Assembly (NCBI RefSeq): GCF_019175385.1
Contig: NC_083345.1
Coordinates: 42,492,098-42,556,097 of the forward strand
Direction of reading: 5' to 3'
Length of the DNA stretch: 64,000 nucleotides
Origin: Lycium barbarum
Taxonomy: Eukaryota > Streptophyta > Magnoliopsida > Solanales > Solanaceae
Shown: positions 26,601 to 39,290 of the stretch, piece by piece
Numbering within the stretch: the stretch's first letter is position 1
How the letters are laid out: each line of letters starts with the position of its first letter
Position numbers and translations under genes: made by a program
Notes under the pieces: model-generated
The model's input: only the letters and a program-made list of their open reading frames with translations
Databases searched by the model: none
What the model was told of the DNA's origin: nothing

Positions 26601-28949
26601 ATTTAGATATAAGAGATAAGTGAAAGTTAGTGTAGCCTAAGGGAAACTAAAATATATGGGAAGGTTGGAGACCATAAGAGGTTGCGTAGGACGAGGCAGA
26701 CTAGACTGGTGAAGAGACAGAGAGTGCACCACAGCTCTGGAATTTGGATAGGCTTGAATAGCGTTTGGAAGTATTTTGTGAGCGAGTTGGAAGTAATTAT
26801 ATGAATGCGCATGATATCCCCTATGTGATTATATTGACGGGCATGTGATGTGTGTCCCAGCAACCGGTGCTACGATGTGGAAGGCATCAATCGAATAAGG
26901 GTGCTGAAGTTCAAGTGACAGCAAAAATAGATGGTACGAGTGTTACAATATAAGCTGCTATTATTTTACTACAGGTTAAGATTGGGAAATCCTAATACAA
27001 CGATATTTGGAAAAGAAAGAGAGTGAGTAAATAGAAGGCAGGGAGATCAAATGTAGGAAAATGGTGAAAAGTAAGAAACATGAGTGAGGGAAGCCCCCGA
27101 GAGAAACTACCGACAAAGCACGAGACCACTTGGGTAAAAGATTCAAAAGTAGGCACATGAAAAGGATAAAGTGTGGTATTATGGAACAAAAGAGTAAGGT
27201 GTATGGTACGAGGACCGATTTAAACAAGTAGGGCTGAAGGAATAGTGATTGCGACAAGGAACGTGAAGTAAGGGAAAGAATGATTAAGCCTTGTGACGAT
27301 GTTAGGAGGTTTCAGCCCTTGAAAGGTATGGAAAAGGATAAATGTGCAGCCATATTAACGTGGTTGCCTCGGACATGGAAGAGCTTTCCTGAAAGAATGA
27401 CTTAAGAATAGAACGGATCTGCGTGTTTGAAGGAGTGTAAACTGTAAGGATTCTGTGCTGCGGGAAAAAGTAGTGGGACGCTCGAAAAATATGGACGCAC
27501 AGCTGCAACACGAATGCATAGTTAAAAAGAATCACGAGTAGGTGAGCTGAATGGGTGAAAGGGACTAATAGTGGATAGGAAGATATGGGAATATTGACAA
27601 GAATGATGATATAGGGGCAAAATGAAAGAAAAACTTATGGTAAGAAGTTTCGATATGTTGTGCTCGGAGTTGGAAAGAAAGATGAGAAGTAAGGTATAAA
27701 CGAATACTTTACAAAAGGACTGTTGGCGTATAAGAAACCCCTTAAAAAGGGGGGGGGGAGACTATATTATATCAGACTCTAAAGGAATCGCAACACTTTC
27801 AGGCTCCAAAGGAGGAAAACTTATTAGCTCGAGGCCAGAGTTCAAAACATATCGGCATATCAGGAGGATACATGAAAGAAGTAGAAACGAGTTGACAATG
27901 AGTGTACCGTGAGGCCGACATGAAGGGAAAGGATGAAAGATACCTTAAGAGAATGCTTCATATCAACATGCATTATGATATGTTTATGCCATGATTTGAA
28001 TTCCTCACATCGGGCAAATTGGCGTCGTACCTAAATACGCAGCGACATATTTTAAAGAGTAATAAAAAGAGCAGGAAAGGGCTACAAGCTAAGTTCACAA
28101 CGGATGATTGAGAAAATGATAAGATTTAAAGGATGTTTGGAACGACGGCGACTATTATAATGAAAGTATCAACAATTGGTAGTCTGGGAATTTTTGAAAG
28201 AAAGAAAGAACGCAGTTCCTAGGAATGAAATAAAAGAGTTCATCAGATACTAAAAAAAATAGTGCATGGACCATTAATTGTACGAAGCATGAGAATATAC
28301 GCTATGAAATTATACGAATCATCGATGTGAAGTGATGCTCGATCATATTTGTAAGGAATCCACACTGGAGAGCCAACAAGGAATAACGATGGACGAAACG
28401 AGCGCCAATACAAACAAATAAAAGACGAGTATACTTGTGTCGAGAAATGTGAGGAAGGAAGTAAAGAAAAAGTTGTAGCAAGAGCTCAAGGATGTTGCGA
28501 ACTAAGAAATTAAGTGAACTCGGATCATAAGTTACCATAAGTGTAACTGAACTGCGGAGGATAATAAATGGCGAAGAAACATTACGTACATACGTTTTTG
28601 GATGAATATTTATAGCATGGTAAGTGAGGCTGCAATACTGTAGATAGAATAAGAGCAAGGAACAGCCTATGGTCATACTGGATCGTCAAGTGAAGATTGC
28701 GTACCAAAGACATGGCTTTTGCTAAGGTGTGGTGACGAAATAATAACAGAGAAGATATGACTTTGGAAGGACAAGGATAATGAGATGGCGCAGTGGATTA
28801 GAAAACCCATGACACGGAATGAGGACTCATGTAGACCGAGGAGTTCGATCATAAGGAAAATAGGGTAAAAGATAAGGAATGGGCATGAAGAAAAGGACAA
28901 CTATAGAAGGTACCCCCCGAAGTGTTATAAGACCCCATAAGATCAGTTG
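26601..28949 (+). pseudogene. Heavily decayed gypsy internal region of the B-type insertion
   Basis: No usable frame. Near 28665-28770 the plus strand still reads, across one frameshift, EQPMVILDRQV then TKDMAFAKVW, a stop and RNNNREDMT, which matches the pol chromodomain-like tail of the A elements. The rest of the 2.3 kb is too mutated for me to name domains, but its place before the PPT suits pol. Short homopolymers such as a run of nine G near 27750 are present. Confidence 0.6.
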
Positions 28950-28986
28950 AACATTCGAGGACGAATGTTCTAAAGGGGGGGAGGAT
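28950..28986 (+). promoter_or_regulatory. Hairpin and PPT before the B LTR
   Basis: AACATTCG (28950-28957) pairs perfectly with CGAATGTT (28962-28969) around the loop AGGA. The purine run AAAGGGGGGGAGGA follows and abuts TGTTATATCCCGC of the LTR. Confidence 0.85.
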
Positions 28987-31900
28987 GTTATATCCCGCAT
29001 TTTGTACATTCGGATAATTCAAGACAATTGCAAGAAGTTAAGGACAAGGCCATATTTTGATCTTGTTTAACACACAAGTTGTTTGTGAAAATTTTGATGT
29101 GGAAATGTTAGGTAAAGCTAGGGGTAAAAAGGGAAATTCACAAGGTGGCTCATGGAAATATCAAGGAGAGTTTTGGTGTTAAAAGTGAATTATGGGGACT
29201 TAAAAGGCATGAAAAAAAAGAAGGCCCATGTGGTCGTGCACTATGGAATGGGCCTTGGCCCAAATAAATGAATTATATGTGTGTATATAATATGACTTAT
29301 TAGTCACATTTTTCATCTTTCACCACTTAGAAATTTCAAGAACCTTGGAGAGAAACAAAAGGGGCCATTCGGCCATGACCACCAAAAATTGACCCCTTGA
29401 AAGATTTGATCAAAAAATATTTTCTTCTAGCAATCCCACCAATTGGAAGGTCCTCTTTAACGTGGGATAGTTGTTGGAGCAAGAAAACCATCCATTTTTG
29501 CAAGGAGCAACCTTAACCAAGTTAAGAAGACAAGTGGAAAAGGTAAGGTCTAATTCTCTTTTTATATGTTATGAATGGTTTGGGTATGTTGTAGTATGTA
29601 GAAATGAATGAGAACCATGAATTTAGTGTGTTGGAGTGGTGGCCGTGTGGTGTGGAGTTTGGCCGTGTGTATGTTTTGTTATATAGGGATGATGAATTAA
29701 TTTTATCTAGTATTTTGGTTGTTGTTGTAATGAATTCTATGATGAAAATGAAAGTTTAATGATTCTAGTGAAGTTGTAATGGTTGGAGAGTTGTTTTAGA
29801 TGTTAATGTGATTTAAATATAGCCTTCTTGTAGTTATGGAAAACAATGTTGTTAGTATGTGAATTGTTGGTGTAATTCATGAAGTTTGAAGAGAATAAAT
29901 GTGTTGTTATTGTTCTTGTTGAATTTGGAAGGTTTCGAGTGAAGTGGTATGTTGGTTGGGTTGTTTGAACATTATGTGAATTGTTTGAAAGTTCTTGAAC
30001 TATGTTAGAATATATTTTGGATCGATTGTTGAAGTTGTTAGTATGATTGTTGGTATTGTTGTTGATATTGGCCGAGTTAGATTCTCGGGGATGGTGTATT
30101 TACAAGGGAAATGCTGCCGAAATTTCGGCAGATTATAAATGAATTCATTTGAAGGATTAAGACAAGTATATGACGACAAATCTAATGATTGTGTAACTCT
30201 TCTTGAATGTAGACTAGCAAGCTTGGATAAATAAGCGTAGCTAATAGGACGTGGAGCATGTATGTAAGGCTTACCCTTTCTTTCTTTTGGCATGTCCTAG
30301 AGCCAAATAAGGTATGATATGCATCTTGGGGTTACTCTATTATGTGATTCCGAGTTTGTTTATGATTCGTATGCACCATTTTGATATGTATCTATGACTT
30401 CCGAAACTCTATTTGATATGTTTCCGAGTCTGTCTATGATTCTTATTCACTTCTGATATGAGTACGTTCGATATAGTTGAACTTATTGTATGGTTGAATA
30501 ACGAGATGAGCATAAAGAGTTTTGTTCCTAAAAGAGTTCTGTAAGTTTTAATGTCCCTAACTTTCGAAAAAGATCTCGGATTTGCTTTGAAACGTTCGTA
30601 AAAGTTCTGTATGTTTCCGAATGGCATTCGAAAGATAATTGATATGACTAAAGTTCTGATTTTCAAATGCTAGCACGTTCGATTATTCCATTGAGTCTTA
30701 GATATATGTTAATACGTACATATGGTTCCAAAAGCTCTATTTGATTTGATCCGTAACAATATCCGAAAGGTACTTGATATGATTGTTGCTTTGATTTTCC
30801 AAAAATGGCTTCTGAAACGTTCGTAGAAGATTCTGTACTTCAAACGCTCATAACTTTCTTATACTAAGTCGGATTGACCCGAAACTTGTTTCTGAGCCTT
30901 CAGATGTCGGTAAGTGTACGTATCTATCGGGTCTTGATTTATGTGCATATGGTTCCGCACTATTCTGTTCGTGCAAGCCTCAGTATGCCCTTCACTGCGC
31001 CCGGGGCTAGGTTCTGTTATCGTGCGTCTTCCTCTGCATTGTTCACCGCGTCCCTCTCCCTTGCGGGCCAGGTTCTGTTATATGTACATCTGTATATGAT
31101 GATATGATGATATGGGGATGGCGGCCAGGATGACATGTGATGATTCTGTTCACCGCGTCCCGCAATAGAGGGCTGGGATCTGTTATATGTATATATGATA
31201 TATGACTTTGACATGCATTGATGATTCTGTCCACCGCGTCCCTCAATAAAGAGCCGGGTTCTGTTATGTGCATGTATGATATATGATGTCTGCATATATG
31301 ATGACTCCGTTCGCCGCATCCCTCACTAAAGGGCCGGGATCTGGTAAGTGAATATGTATATGATGACATATGATGTCGGCACGCATGGTCTGTGTTTGGA
31401 AAGTAAGCATTTTGGCACTCTGGACGGTATACTCATTTTCTGTACTTCTTCTGACAAATGACGTCGGTATGCGTGATTTGCGTTCGGAAAATATGCACCT
31501 TGGTATTCTGGTTAATGTACTTACTATTTGTACCGTTGTTCCGATTATGGTTCTGTTTTCTGTATTTCATGCCTTATATACTCAGTACATATTCCGTACT
31601 GACCCCCTTTCTTCGAGGGCTACGTTTCATGCCACGCAGGTACACCCAGATGAGTTGAAGCTATTATAGAAGATGTTCCAGCGGAGATGGCAAGCTCTAT
31701 TTGCTCTTGGAGTGTAGCCGAGTCAGAGTATATGCGCTATGATTTCTGATTGATGTTAGAGACTTTGCAGACAGAGTCGTGGGTATAGGATGTCGGTTTT
31801 GTAAGCGGCTCCATCAGCCGATATGTCATTCTGTGTTATGTGATAAATTCTATATGATTACATTTTGTTTGATTTGAGAACAACGAGAAAGAATGTTTCT

Positions 31901-32039
31901 GAAGGCTTTACTATGTGTTCCATCCTTATTTGATTTAAAAGTCCAAAGGGATTATGTGTGTACTAAGAGTCAAAGGGTTCGCTCGGCCCTAAATAAGGGT
32001 CGGGTGCCCATCACACCCTAGTAAGGTTAGGGTGTGACA
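28987..32039 (+). repeat. 3' LTR, family B
   Basis: It runs from TGTTATATCCCGC to GGTGTGACA, about 3.05 kb. It includes a splice-donor-like AAG/GTAAGG (GT 29543-29544), the palindrome TGCCGAAATTTCGGCA (30115-30130), five degenerate tandem units at 30990-31345 and the perfect inverted repeat CAGTAC-N7-GTACTG (31583-31601). Confidence 0.9.
30990..31345 (+). repeat. Tandem CCGCGTCCC/GGGCCGGG repeat array in the B LTR
   Basis: Five degenerate copies, 50-110 bases apart, of a unit with CACCGCGTCCC, a short AT spacer, GGGCCGGGTTCTGTTATATG and a TATATGATG-rich tail. The GC halves could form hairpins. Similar units occur in the B solo LTR at about 15735-16040. Confidence 0.8.
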
Positions 32040-32759
32040 TCTACCTTCAAGAGAATTCGCATTAACATTATCTAATCGATTACTTATACGTACTTACTAG
32101 AGCTAAAGAAAATTGGGCAGCATTTCCTTTGTTTATACAACTTTTCCCATATTCTATATCAACTCCCAAACACCCATAACATCATTCACAATATCATAAA
32201 TAACAATCATCATTTATCTACATTATCCACATTTCACAATTTCACTTCAATTTCCCCATAATCATGGTCATAATTCACTATTATGTTCTTTCACATGTCA
32301 TACTCATTCCATATTCTAAATGTCATTCATAACCTACTTACAATCACAACATATCCGTATTCATGATTCATTCCAAACTACTACTCAACAATAACACTAT
32401 TCCCACATTTATGACCCACTTTCTATATTCTTCTACAATCCAAGTGTTTCAACTTCTAGATATCTTAAACATCATGAAAATATCATAAAACTTACCTTAG
32501 ATGATGGATGAACAACACTTGAGTGGAACTTCTCTTCTTGCACCAAAACCCTAACTCACTTCCCTTGAGTTTTCTTAGTGTAGATGAACTTTTAATAGGT
32601 CTCATACACTTGATTTCATGGATTGGGTGTAGTTGATCATTGTTTTCCCTTAGTTTCTTGTGGATGAATACTGGAGAAAGTTCTAGAGGCTTCTTGGTGT
32701 GTGAAGAAGTGGAAATAAAATGAATTAAAATGAGAGAAGGTCCTTATATAAAATCTTGA

Positions 32760-33060
32760 AATCAGTCCCGACCGAGATATATAGTACGATCGATGAAGCG
32801 TCGATCGAATCGACAGGGCGTCGATCTGATCGCGAAGTCATTAAATTTCCAATGAGCAACTTTTCGTTTCCTTTCATTCTACGGTGAGAAGGACGATCCG
32901 TCTAACTGATCGACGGAGCATAGATCTGATCTGTCGAATGGTCTTCGCGCTAACTTAATTCTACGACACAATTGACGAATCGTCGGCCCGTCCGACGGTA
33001 CAAAGAACGATCGTCGAACCCCCCTTTCGCAGAACTGCAGTGGAGTTTCATTTGACGAAC
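32760..33060. repeat. Palindrome array of TCGATCGA type in U3 of the A solo LTR
   Basis: Words such as GTCGATCGAATCGAC, CGTCGATCTGATCG and GTCGGCCCGTCCGAC recur. The array begins about 15 bases upstream (minus sense) of a TATATAAGG box at 32744-32752. It replaces the TACGGTCCGTA type seen at this place in other A LTRs. Confidence 0.75.
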
Positions 33061-33135
33061 TTTTCTCCCTTACCTCTAACTTCTTTGGAATCTTAATTGG
33101 AATCATTAAGCACCCCTTCTTACTTGTAGGGACAT

Positions 33136-35689
33136 TGTCACGACCCGACTAGGGGGCCGCGACGAGCACCCGGTGCTATCCCACCCGGGCACCCCTTGAC
33201 ATACTTTCACATAACATCTAGGTGAGCCACATAGTAAAACATACATTTCTATCCATCAATCATAATAGTCCCTTTGGAAAACAAGCTCTTTATATCATCA
33301 TAGGCATCTGTGCCACATCAATGTACATGGGCCGACGAGGCCAACAAAATGGTATACAAAATATAGGCCGACAAGGCCAAACACATCTAACCACATACAC
33401 ATGTCTACGACCCTCTAAGAAGAGTATAACATATCACATAAGCGGGACAGGACCCCGCTATGCCCATAATTATGTACACAAAAGAATAAGTACCCAAAAG
33501 CTATGGCTCCGAAGGAAATGGAGCTTTGCTATGTAGTCTCTGAGAATGTAGCTATGGATCGAGCCTGTCTCCCTGTGCACCTGCGGGCATGACGCAGCGT
33601 CCACAAACAAAAGGACGTCAGTATGAAGAATGTACTGAGTATGTAAAGCATGATCAACAACAATATAGAAGCATAATGAACATCATAAGGAATAGTACAA
33701 GATGGGAGATGGTAATATTATCGCCATGGGCACTTACTTGCCTTTCATAGAAACTTCCCATTCTAATGTGTATTTGTGCTCATACCTCCATATCCGTATC
33801 CATATTAGTACTCATATTCATATACATACCCTTATTCACATTCATATTATATACATAATCATATCACATACATAATCATATCATATACATAGCATTTACA
33901 TAACATACCCGACCCCGAAGGTTCGGTGTTTCACGTACCCGACCATAGCTAGGATCGGTGGTCATACATACTTGGCCAACCAAGGCTCAGTGTTACACAT
34001 ACCTGGCCCTACCAAAGCTCAGTGTTATCCGTACCCAACTGCAGTGGTGTGCGCGCGTTACGTAATCATATACATACTCCATACATATTCATATACATAC
34101 ATTCTACCCGGCATCATAAGCTCGGGGTCTTATTATAGCCCTTCATAGGCACACATGCATACAATAGCCCGTAGGCATCTCTAACATCATATTATTCTCA
34201 TCATTATTACTATCATTATCACTATCTTCATTGTTATCATTATATCTATCTTATAGGCCCACTCGTCATATGAGGAACTTGGTACAGCCGTAACGTATCA
34301 AGCATCGTGAGCTTACTAGCTCGGAAGATCAAATCATTTGAAGAAATCATAGTCTTATAGAAGGTTTAGACGTTTGGCCAAAGAACCATGCCTTATGAAA
34401 GAAGGGTTAGCCTTACATACCTTTTCGTTCAACTATTTACCACTTGCACGTTCTCTTTCAACGGTTGCGTTTATACTTTCATTAAAGTCATACTATCGTT
34501 AGAATCGACAACTAGTATACATGGCTAAAGCTAGAGAAAATCGGACAACATCTCCTTTATTTATACAACATTCCTCCATATCGTAATTCAACTCCCAAAC
34601 GTCAACAATACATTCACTATACCATAACAATGGCCATTAATCATTTACGTTAACCACATTATCTAGATTGCTCAATTCGCTCCCAATTCACCCATATTCA
34701 TGGTCATATCTCCCGACTTCGTCCATTCATATACAATGCCCATTTTCATGATCTTAACATCATTTATAACAAATTCATATCATAATACAACAAGAATCAT
34801 GGGTCAATTAAAACTATCTCTCAAAATGTCACTATTCATCATTCATGACCCATTTTTCTATACTCATCTAATGTCCAAGCATTTTAACTCTCAAATACCT
34901 TAAACAACATATAAATACCATAAATATTACCTTAGATGTTGTAGGGACGAACCTTGGTCAAAATACTTCACTTGAGCAAAAACCCTAGTTTTCCTTCAAT
35001 AAGATTTTCTTGACTTGAATAATCTTAATAGGTTTCCTTACACTTGATTCACTTGATTTGTGTTGTTGATGACTAATAATCCTTGAAATATTATGGCATA
35101 AATGTAGAGAGATATTTTAGAGAGAGGGGATGAAATGTGTAAATGAAATAATAAACTTGGGTCCCTTATTTAATGACTTAAAATCTGGTCTGGAGTGAAC
35201 AGCACAGTGGTCGTAAACTTGGTTTACGGTCCGTATTCCAATTTACGGACCATCCTTCGTGGTCGTATTTAGTCATAACAGAACCAGAAACTCAGGTTGA
35301 GGCGTGGTGATTTACGGACACAGTTTACGGGCTGTAAACCACTTTACGGTCTGTATTTTAGGTCGTATTTAACCATTTGATCATTTGGCAGAAAGTTGAA
35401 GTTTTGGAAGCCAAAATACGACATGGCAGTTTACGGACCGATACCACTTTACGGTCCGTATTTCATTTTACGACCAACTGGCCAGAATGCAAACCTGCAA
35501 CTTTTCTCATTTCCAAAACCTATAATTAGTCATTGTGGAGCATAACCTACCTTTCATTGCAATTGCCTTTGAAATCTTACTTCGGGTCGTCAAACGTTAT
35601 TTCTTACTCATGAAAACATCGGATACTCGTACTCCTCGCGGGTCCATTCACTTGGACAAAAATGGAGGATTTTTTTTCCGAGTATAACA
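33136..35689 (-). repeat. 3' LTR of the inner A element
   Basis: 2,554 bases, from TGTCACGACCCGAC to GAGTATAACA. Features: CAGTAT-N7-GTACTG (33619-33637), a tandem CGAACC/GGTTCGGTG-like array (about 33906-34050), and U3 palindromes of the TTTACGGTCCGTA type (35210-35480). Confidence 0.95.
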
Positions 35690-35725
35690 TTCTTCCCCCC
35701 TTAAGAACATTCATCCTCGAATGTT
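35690..35725 (-). promoter_or_regulatory. PPT and adjacent hairpin of the inner A element
   Basis: The complement of TCTTCCCCCCTTA is a G-rich purine tract abutting the LTR. AACATTC (35706-35712) and GAATGTT (35719-35725) form a perfect 7-bp stem around a 6-base loop. Conserved non-coding sequence continues to 35892. Confidence 0.85.
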
Positions 35726-35892
35726 AAAATCTTCGGAGATTCTATAAAAAATTCGCCAGAGTCTCCCCTAGAATATGGCACTACCATCCTGTCACAACAA
35801 CCCATAATATCGATGCCTCTCAGGGCCATAACATAATAGCAATAGAACTTGGCCACACACGACCAAAAAGCATTAAAGGAAAAATACCTACC

Positions 35893-37317
35893 TCATGATC
35901 TTGATATCTCATCTTGGATCTCCTCCGAGGGCTGAAACAAATGCGGGTATCGGGATCGTATACTTTCCTCCGCTTCCCATGTCATTTCCTCTCGTTTACT
36001 GCTTCTCCATAAAACCTTGACTAAGGCCACTTCTTTGTTTCTAAGCCTCCGTACTTGTCTATCTAGTATGGAAATGGGTACCTCTTCGTAAGTCAATTTC
36101 TCTGTCAGTAGCACATCATTTACTGGGACGATCCTAGTAGTATCTCCAACATATTTTCGAAGCATTGAGACATGGAAAACTGGATGGACTGACTCCAAAT
36201 CCGGAGGTAGATCTAATTCATAGGCCACTTTGCCCACTTTGCGCACAATCTCATAAGTCCCAATGTATCGGGGACTAAGCTTCCCCTTCTTGTCAAATCT
36301 CATAACGCCCTTCATTGGCGATACTTTCAAGAACACTCAATCTTCCACTTGAAACTCTAAGTCTCTTCGACGATTATTCACATAGGACTTTTGATGACTT
36401 TGAGCGGCCAACAGCCTATCTTGTATGAGCTTGACTTTCTCTATGACTTGCTGGACCAAGTCTGGCCCCATCAACTTAGCCTCCCCTATTTCGAACCACC
36501 CGATTGGGGATCTACACTTTTGCCCATATAAAGCCTCATACGGTGCCATTTGAATGCTAGAATGATAACTATTATTGTAAGCAAATTCAATGAGTGGCAA
36601 ATGATCATCCCAATTACCTCCAAAGTCTATCATACATGCTCGCAACATATCTTCAAGAGTCTGAATGGTGCGTTCAGCTTGCCCATCGGTCTGCGGATGA
36701 AATGTCGTGCTAAGGTTCACTTGGGTCCCTAAACCCTCTTGGAAAGACTTCCAGAAATTAGTTGTAAACTGAGTCCCTCTATCAGAGATAATAGATACTG
36801 GAACACCATGGAGCCTCACAATCTCCCTAAGATAAAGCTCTGCATAATCTTCTGCCACATAGGTCGTTCTAACCAGTAAGAAATGAGCTGACTTTGTGAG
36901 CCTATCTATAATCACCCATATAGAGTCATACTTGGGTCGAGAATGGGGTAAGCCTGTAATGAAGTCCATGTTAATCACATCCCACTTCCAGGTTGGGATT
37001 TCTATAGCTTGCAACAATCCACCCGGCCTTTGGTGCTCGATTTTCACTTGCTGACAATTAGGACATTGAGCTACGAATTCCGCTATATCTTTCTTCATCC
37101 CATTCCACCAATATATAGACTTAAGATCATAATACATCTTCGTCGCTCCGGGGTGGATAAAATAGCGGGAACAATGGGCTTCCCTTATTATTTGGTGGCG
37201 TAAGTCTGCCACATCGGGAACACAGAATCTGCCTCGACATCGGGGAACTCCGTCTCCTGAAATATCGAATGATGACTCTTCTTTCCGAGGGAGTGAATCT
37301 CTGTACTGCATTAGCAT
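35893..37317 (-). pseudogene. Pol integrase with GPY/F and chromodomain-like tail (inner A element)
   Basis: The 326-residue block 37317-36337 is nearly a whole integrase. The zinc-binding HHCC residues (EAHCSRYFIHPG, QCPNC) are intact, followed by the catalytic core with MDFITG, IISDRGTQF and HPQTDGQAERT. Between the second Asp and the Glu lie 35 residues, so D,D35E is complete. A stop (Trp TGG to TGA) near 36339 separates it from block 36336-35893, which has RYIGTYEI (GPY/F module) and a tail with VLWRSSKREEMTWEAEE. Integrase joins element cDNA to chromosomal DNA, and chromodomain tails guide chromoviruses to heterochromatin. This is the best-preserved integrase in the window. Confidence 0.93.
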
Positions 37318-37374
37318 GGAATCTTCGTATTGCCGCTCTTTCGCTTCTGCTACTAGCGACGAGACTGCCGAATT

Positions 37375-38829
37375 CTAAATTGTAGTTCCCCTGCTACCTG
37401 AGTCCACTACTCGAACTCCTAGGCAAGCTAACTGCTGGAGCTCACGGGACATTTCTCTCTTCTCTAGTCGTACATCACATAAACTTCCCATCGATCTGCG
37501 GCTAAGAGCATCAGCCACAACATTCGCCTTTCCAGGATGATACAAGATATCAACATCGTAATCTTTTAGCAATTCTAACCATCGTCATTGCCGCAAATTC
37601 AACTCTTTCTGCTTGAAAATATACTGAAGGCTCTTGTGGTCCGTATAAATATCCACATGGACACCATATAAATAATGTCTCCATATCTTTAATGCATGAA
37701 CCACTGCAGCCAATTCTAGATCGTGGGTCGGATAGTTCTGTTCATGTTTCCGTAATTGCCTTAAAGAATATGCAATCACCTTACCATGTGGCATCAATAC
37801 ACAGCCTAGCCCAACACCTGATGCATTGCAATATACAACATATCCTTCCAATCCCTCTGGAAGTGTCAAGACTGGGGCAGAGGTCAACCTATCTTTCAAC
37901 TCTTGGAAGCTACGTTCACAAGCATCTATCCATTGAAACTTTGCCGATTTCTAGGTCAACTTTGTGAGGGGTGCTGAAATAAAAGAGAAACCTCCAACAA
38001 ATCTCCAGTAATATCCTACTAAGCCCAGGAAGCTACGAACCTCCGTAGGAGTGGTGGGCCGTGGCCAAGTCTTCACAGCCTCAATCTTTTGGCTATCTAC
38101 TCGAATACCATCGGCTGCAACAATGTGCCCTAGAAATGTACCTGAATTCAACCAAAACTCACACTTGGAGAATTTCGCAAACAACTCTCGAGTTCGAAGA
38201 ACTCCAAGGAAAGTTTGCAAATGATCCGCATGTTCTGCCTCGGATCTAGAATACACCAAGATGTCATCAATGAATACAATCACAAACAAATCTAGAAAGG
38301 GCCTGAACACATCGTTCATCAAATCCATGAACACTGCCGGCGCATTTGTTAGCCCAAACGACATTACCCAGAACTCAAAATGACCATATCTTGTCCTATA
38401 GGCCATCTTAGGGATATCCTTCCCCCTAACTCTCACTTGGTGATACCCGGACCTCAAATCTATCTTTGAAAACCATTTGGCACCTTGCAATTGATCAAAT
38501 AAATCATCAATCCTCATAAGAGGATATTTGTTCTTAATCGTCACTTTATTCAACTGTCGATAATCAATGCACATTCGCAAAGAGCCATCTTTCTTTCGGA
38601 CAAACAATACGGGTGCTCCCCACGGGGATGAACTTGGCCTAATGAAGCCTTTCTCAAGCAAGCCTTTCAATTGCTTTTTCAACTCCTTCAATTCTGCGAG
38701 AGCCATTCTATAAGGAGGAATAGATATAGGCTTAGTGCCTGGCAGCACATCAATAGCAAAATTAATTTCCCGCTCGAGAGGAAGGCCTGGAAGTTCTTTC
38801 GGGAACACATCCAGAAATTCATTCACCAC
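37375..38829 (-). pseudogene. Pol reverse transcriptase and RNase H (inner A element)
   Basis: Block 38829-37951 (292 residues) holds [34 protein letters not shown] and the active-site FIDDILVYS (FIDD at 38274-38263), so all RT catalytic aspartates are present. A CAG-to-TAG stop ends the block. RNase H follows in 37899-37585 and 37572-37375. Its first catalytic Asp is changed, reading YCNAS where YCDAS is expected (GAT to AAT). TDHKSLQ and the end [15 protein letters not shown] are kept. Another stop (CGA to TGA) lies near 37582. RT copies element RNA into DNA and RNase H removes the RNA strand. Confidence 0.93.
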
Positions 38830-38874
38830 TGGAACTGACGGTAGAGTCGGCGACTCAGCTTCTACATCTTGAAC

Positions 38875-39290
38875 TCACACTAGATGATAAATGCACCCTT
38901 TCATGATCATTTTTCTTGCCTTTAGATAGGAAATAAACCTACCTTTTGGTGATGCCGTATTCCCTTTCCATTCTAAAACTGGTTCTCCTGGAAATTGGAA
39001 ATGAACCATTTTCATCCTACAATCCACATTGGCATAACAAGAAGCCAACCAATCCATGCCCATAATAACATCAAAATCCACCATTTCTAACTCATGCAAG
39101 TCAATCATGGTACGACGATCACAAATCACAATTACACAATTTCTATATACCCGGCTAGCTATTACCGATTCACCCACGGGTGTAGACACCTCAAAAGGTT
39201 TGATTGACTCTGGTTCGACTCTAAATCAACCCGCAATATATGGAGTAACGTAGGACAATGTGGAGCCCGGATCAATCAAAGCATATACAT
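38875..39290 (-). pseudogene. Retropepsin-like protease region (inner A element)
   Basis: Minus strand. The active-site motif ALIDPGSTLSYVTP lies near 39290-39235 (D-P-G-S in place of D-S/T-G). Then a Trp-to-TGA stop near 39226 and the downstream domain VDFDVIMGMDWLASCYANVDC (block 39189-38875). Another CGA-to-TGA stop after HLV separates it from RT. This aspartic protease would cut Gag-Pol. Confidence 0.85.

Larger units (their letters stand above)
26367..32039 (+). mobile_element. Abnormal B-type insertion with two inverted U5 ends
   Basis: 5,673 bases flanked by TSD TCTAC (26362-26366 and 32040-32044). The uninterrupted block near 22060 and 48385 shows the empty site. The right part is an ordinary 3' B LTR (28987-32039) preceded by a PPT and decayed pol. 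The left end is not a 5' LTR: its first 36 bases are the reverse complement of the right LTR's last 36, so both outer ends are U5 ends. A 5S rRNA-like sequence follows at 26481. I infer an aberrant reverse-transcription or integration product rather than normal two-LTR cDNA. Confidence 0.8.

Noticed and set aside
27302..29009. Several minus-strand frames of 60-124 codons with hydrophobic character
   Set aside because: They lie antisense in decayed pol of the B-type insertion and look like chance frames.
30990..31345. CRISPR-like array of spaced repeats
   Set aside because: Units are degenerate, spacing is irregular, and they lie in a plant LTR.
26367..32039. DNA transposon, because of terminal inverted repeats
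   Set aside because: The right end is a full B LTR with PPT, the ends are TG..CA, and the TSD is 5 bp. It is a retrotransposon product.
33222..33536. Plus-strand frame present twice (also 40969-41259)
   Set aside because: It is duplicated only because the two LTRs of the inner A element are duplicates. It is antisense to the LTR and is not a gene.
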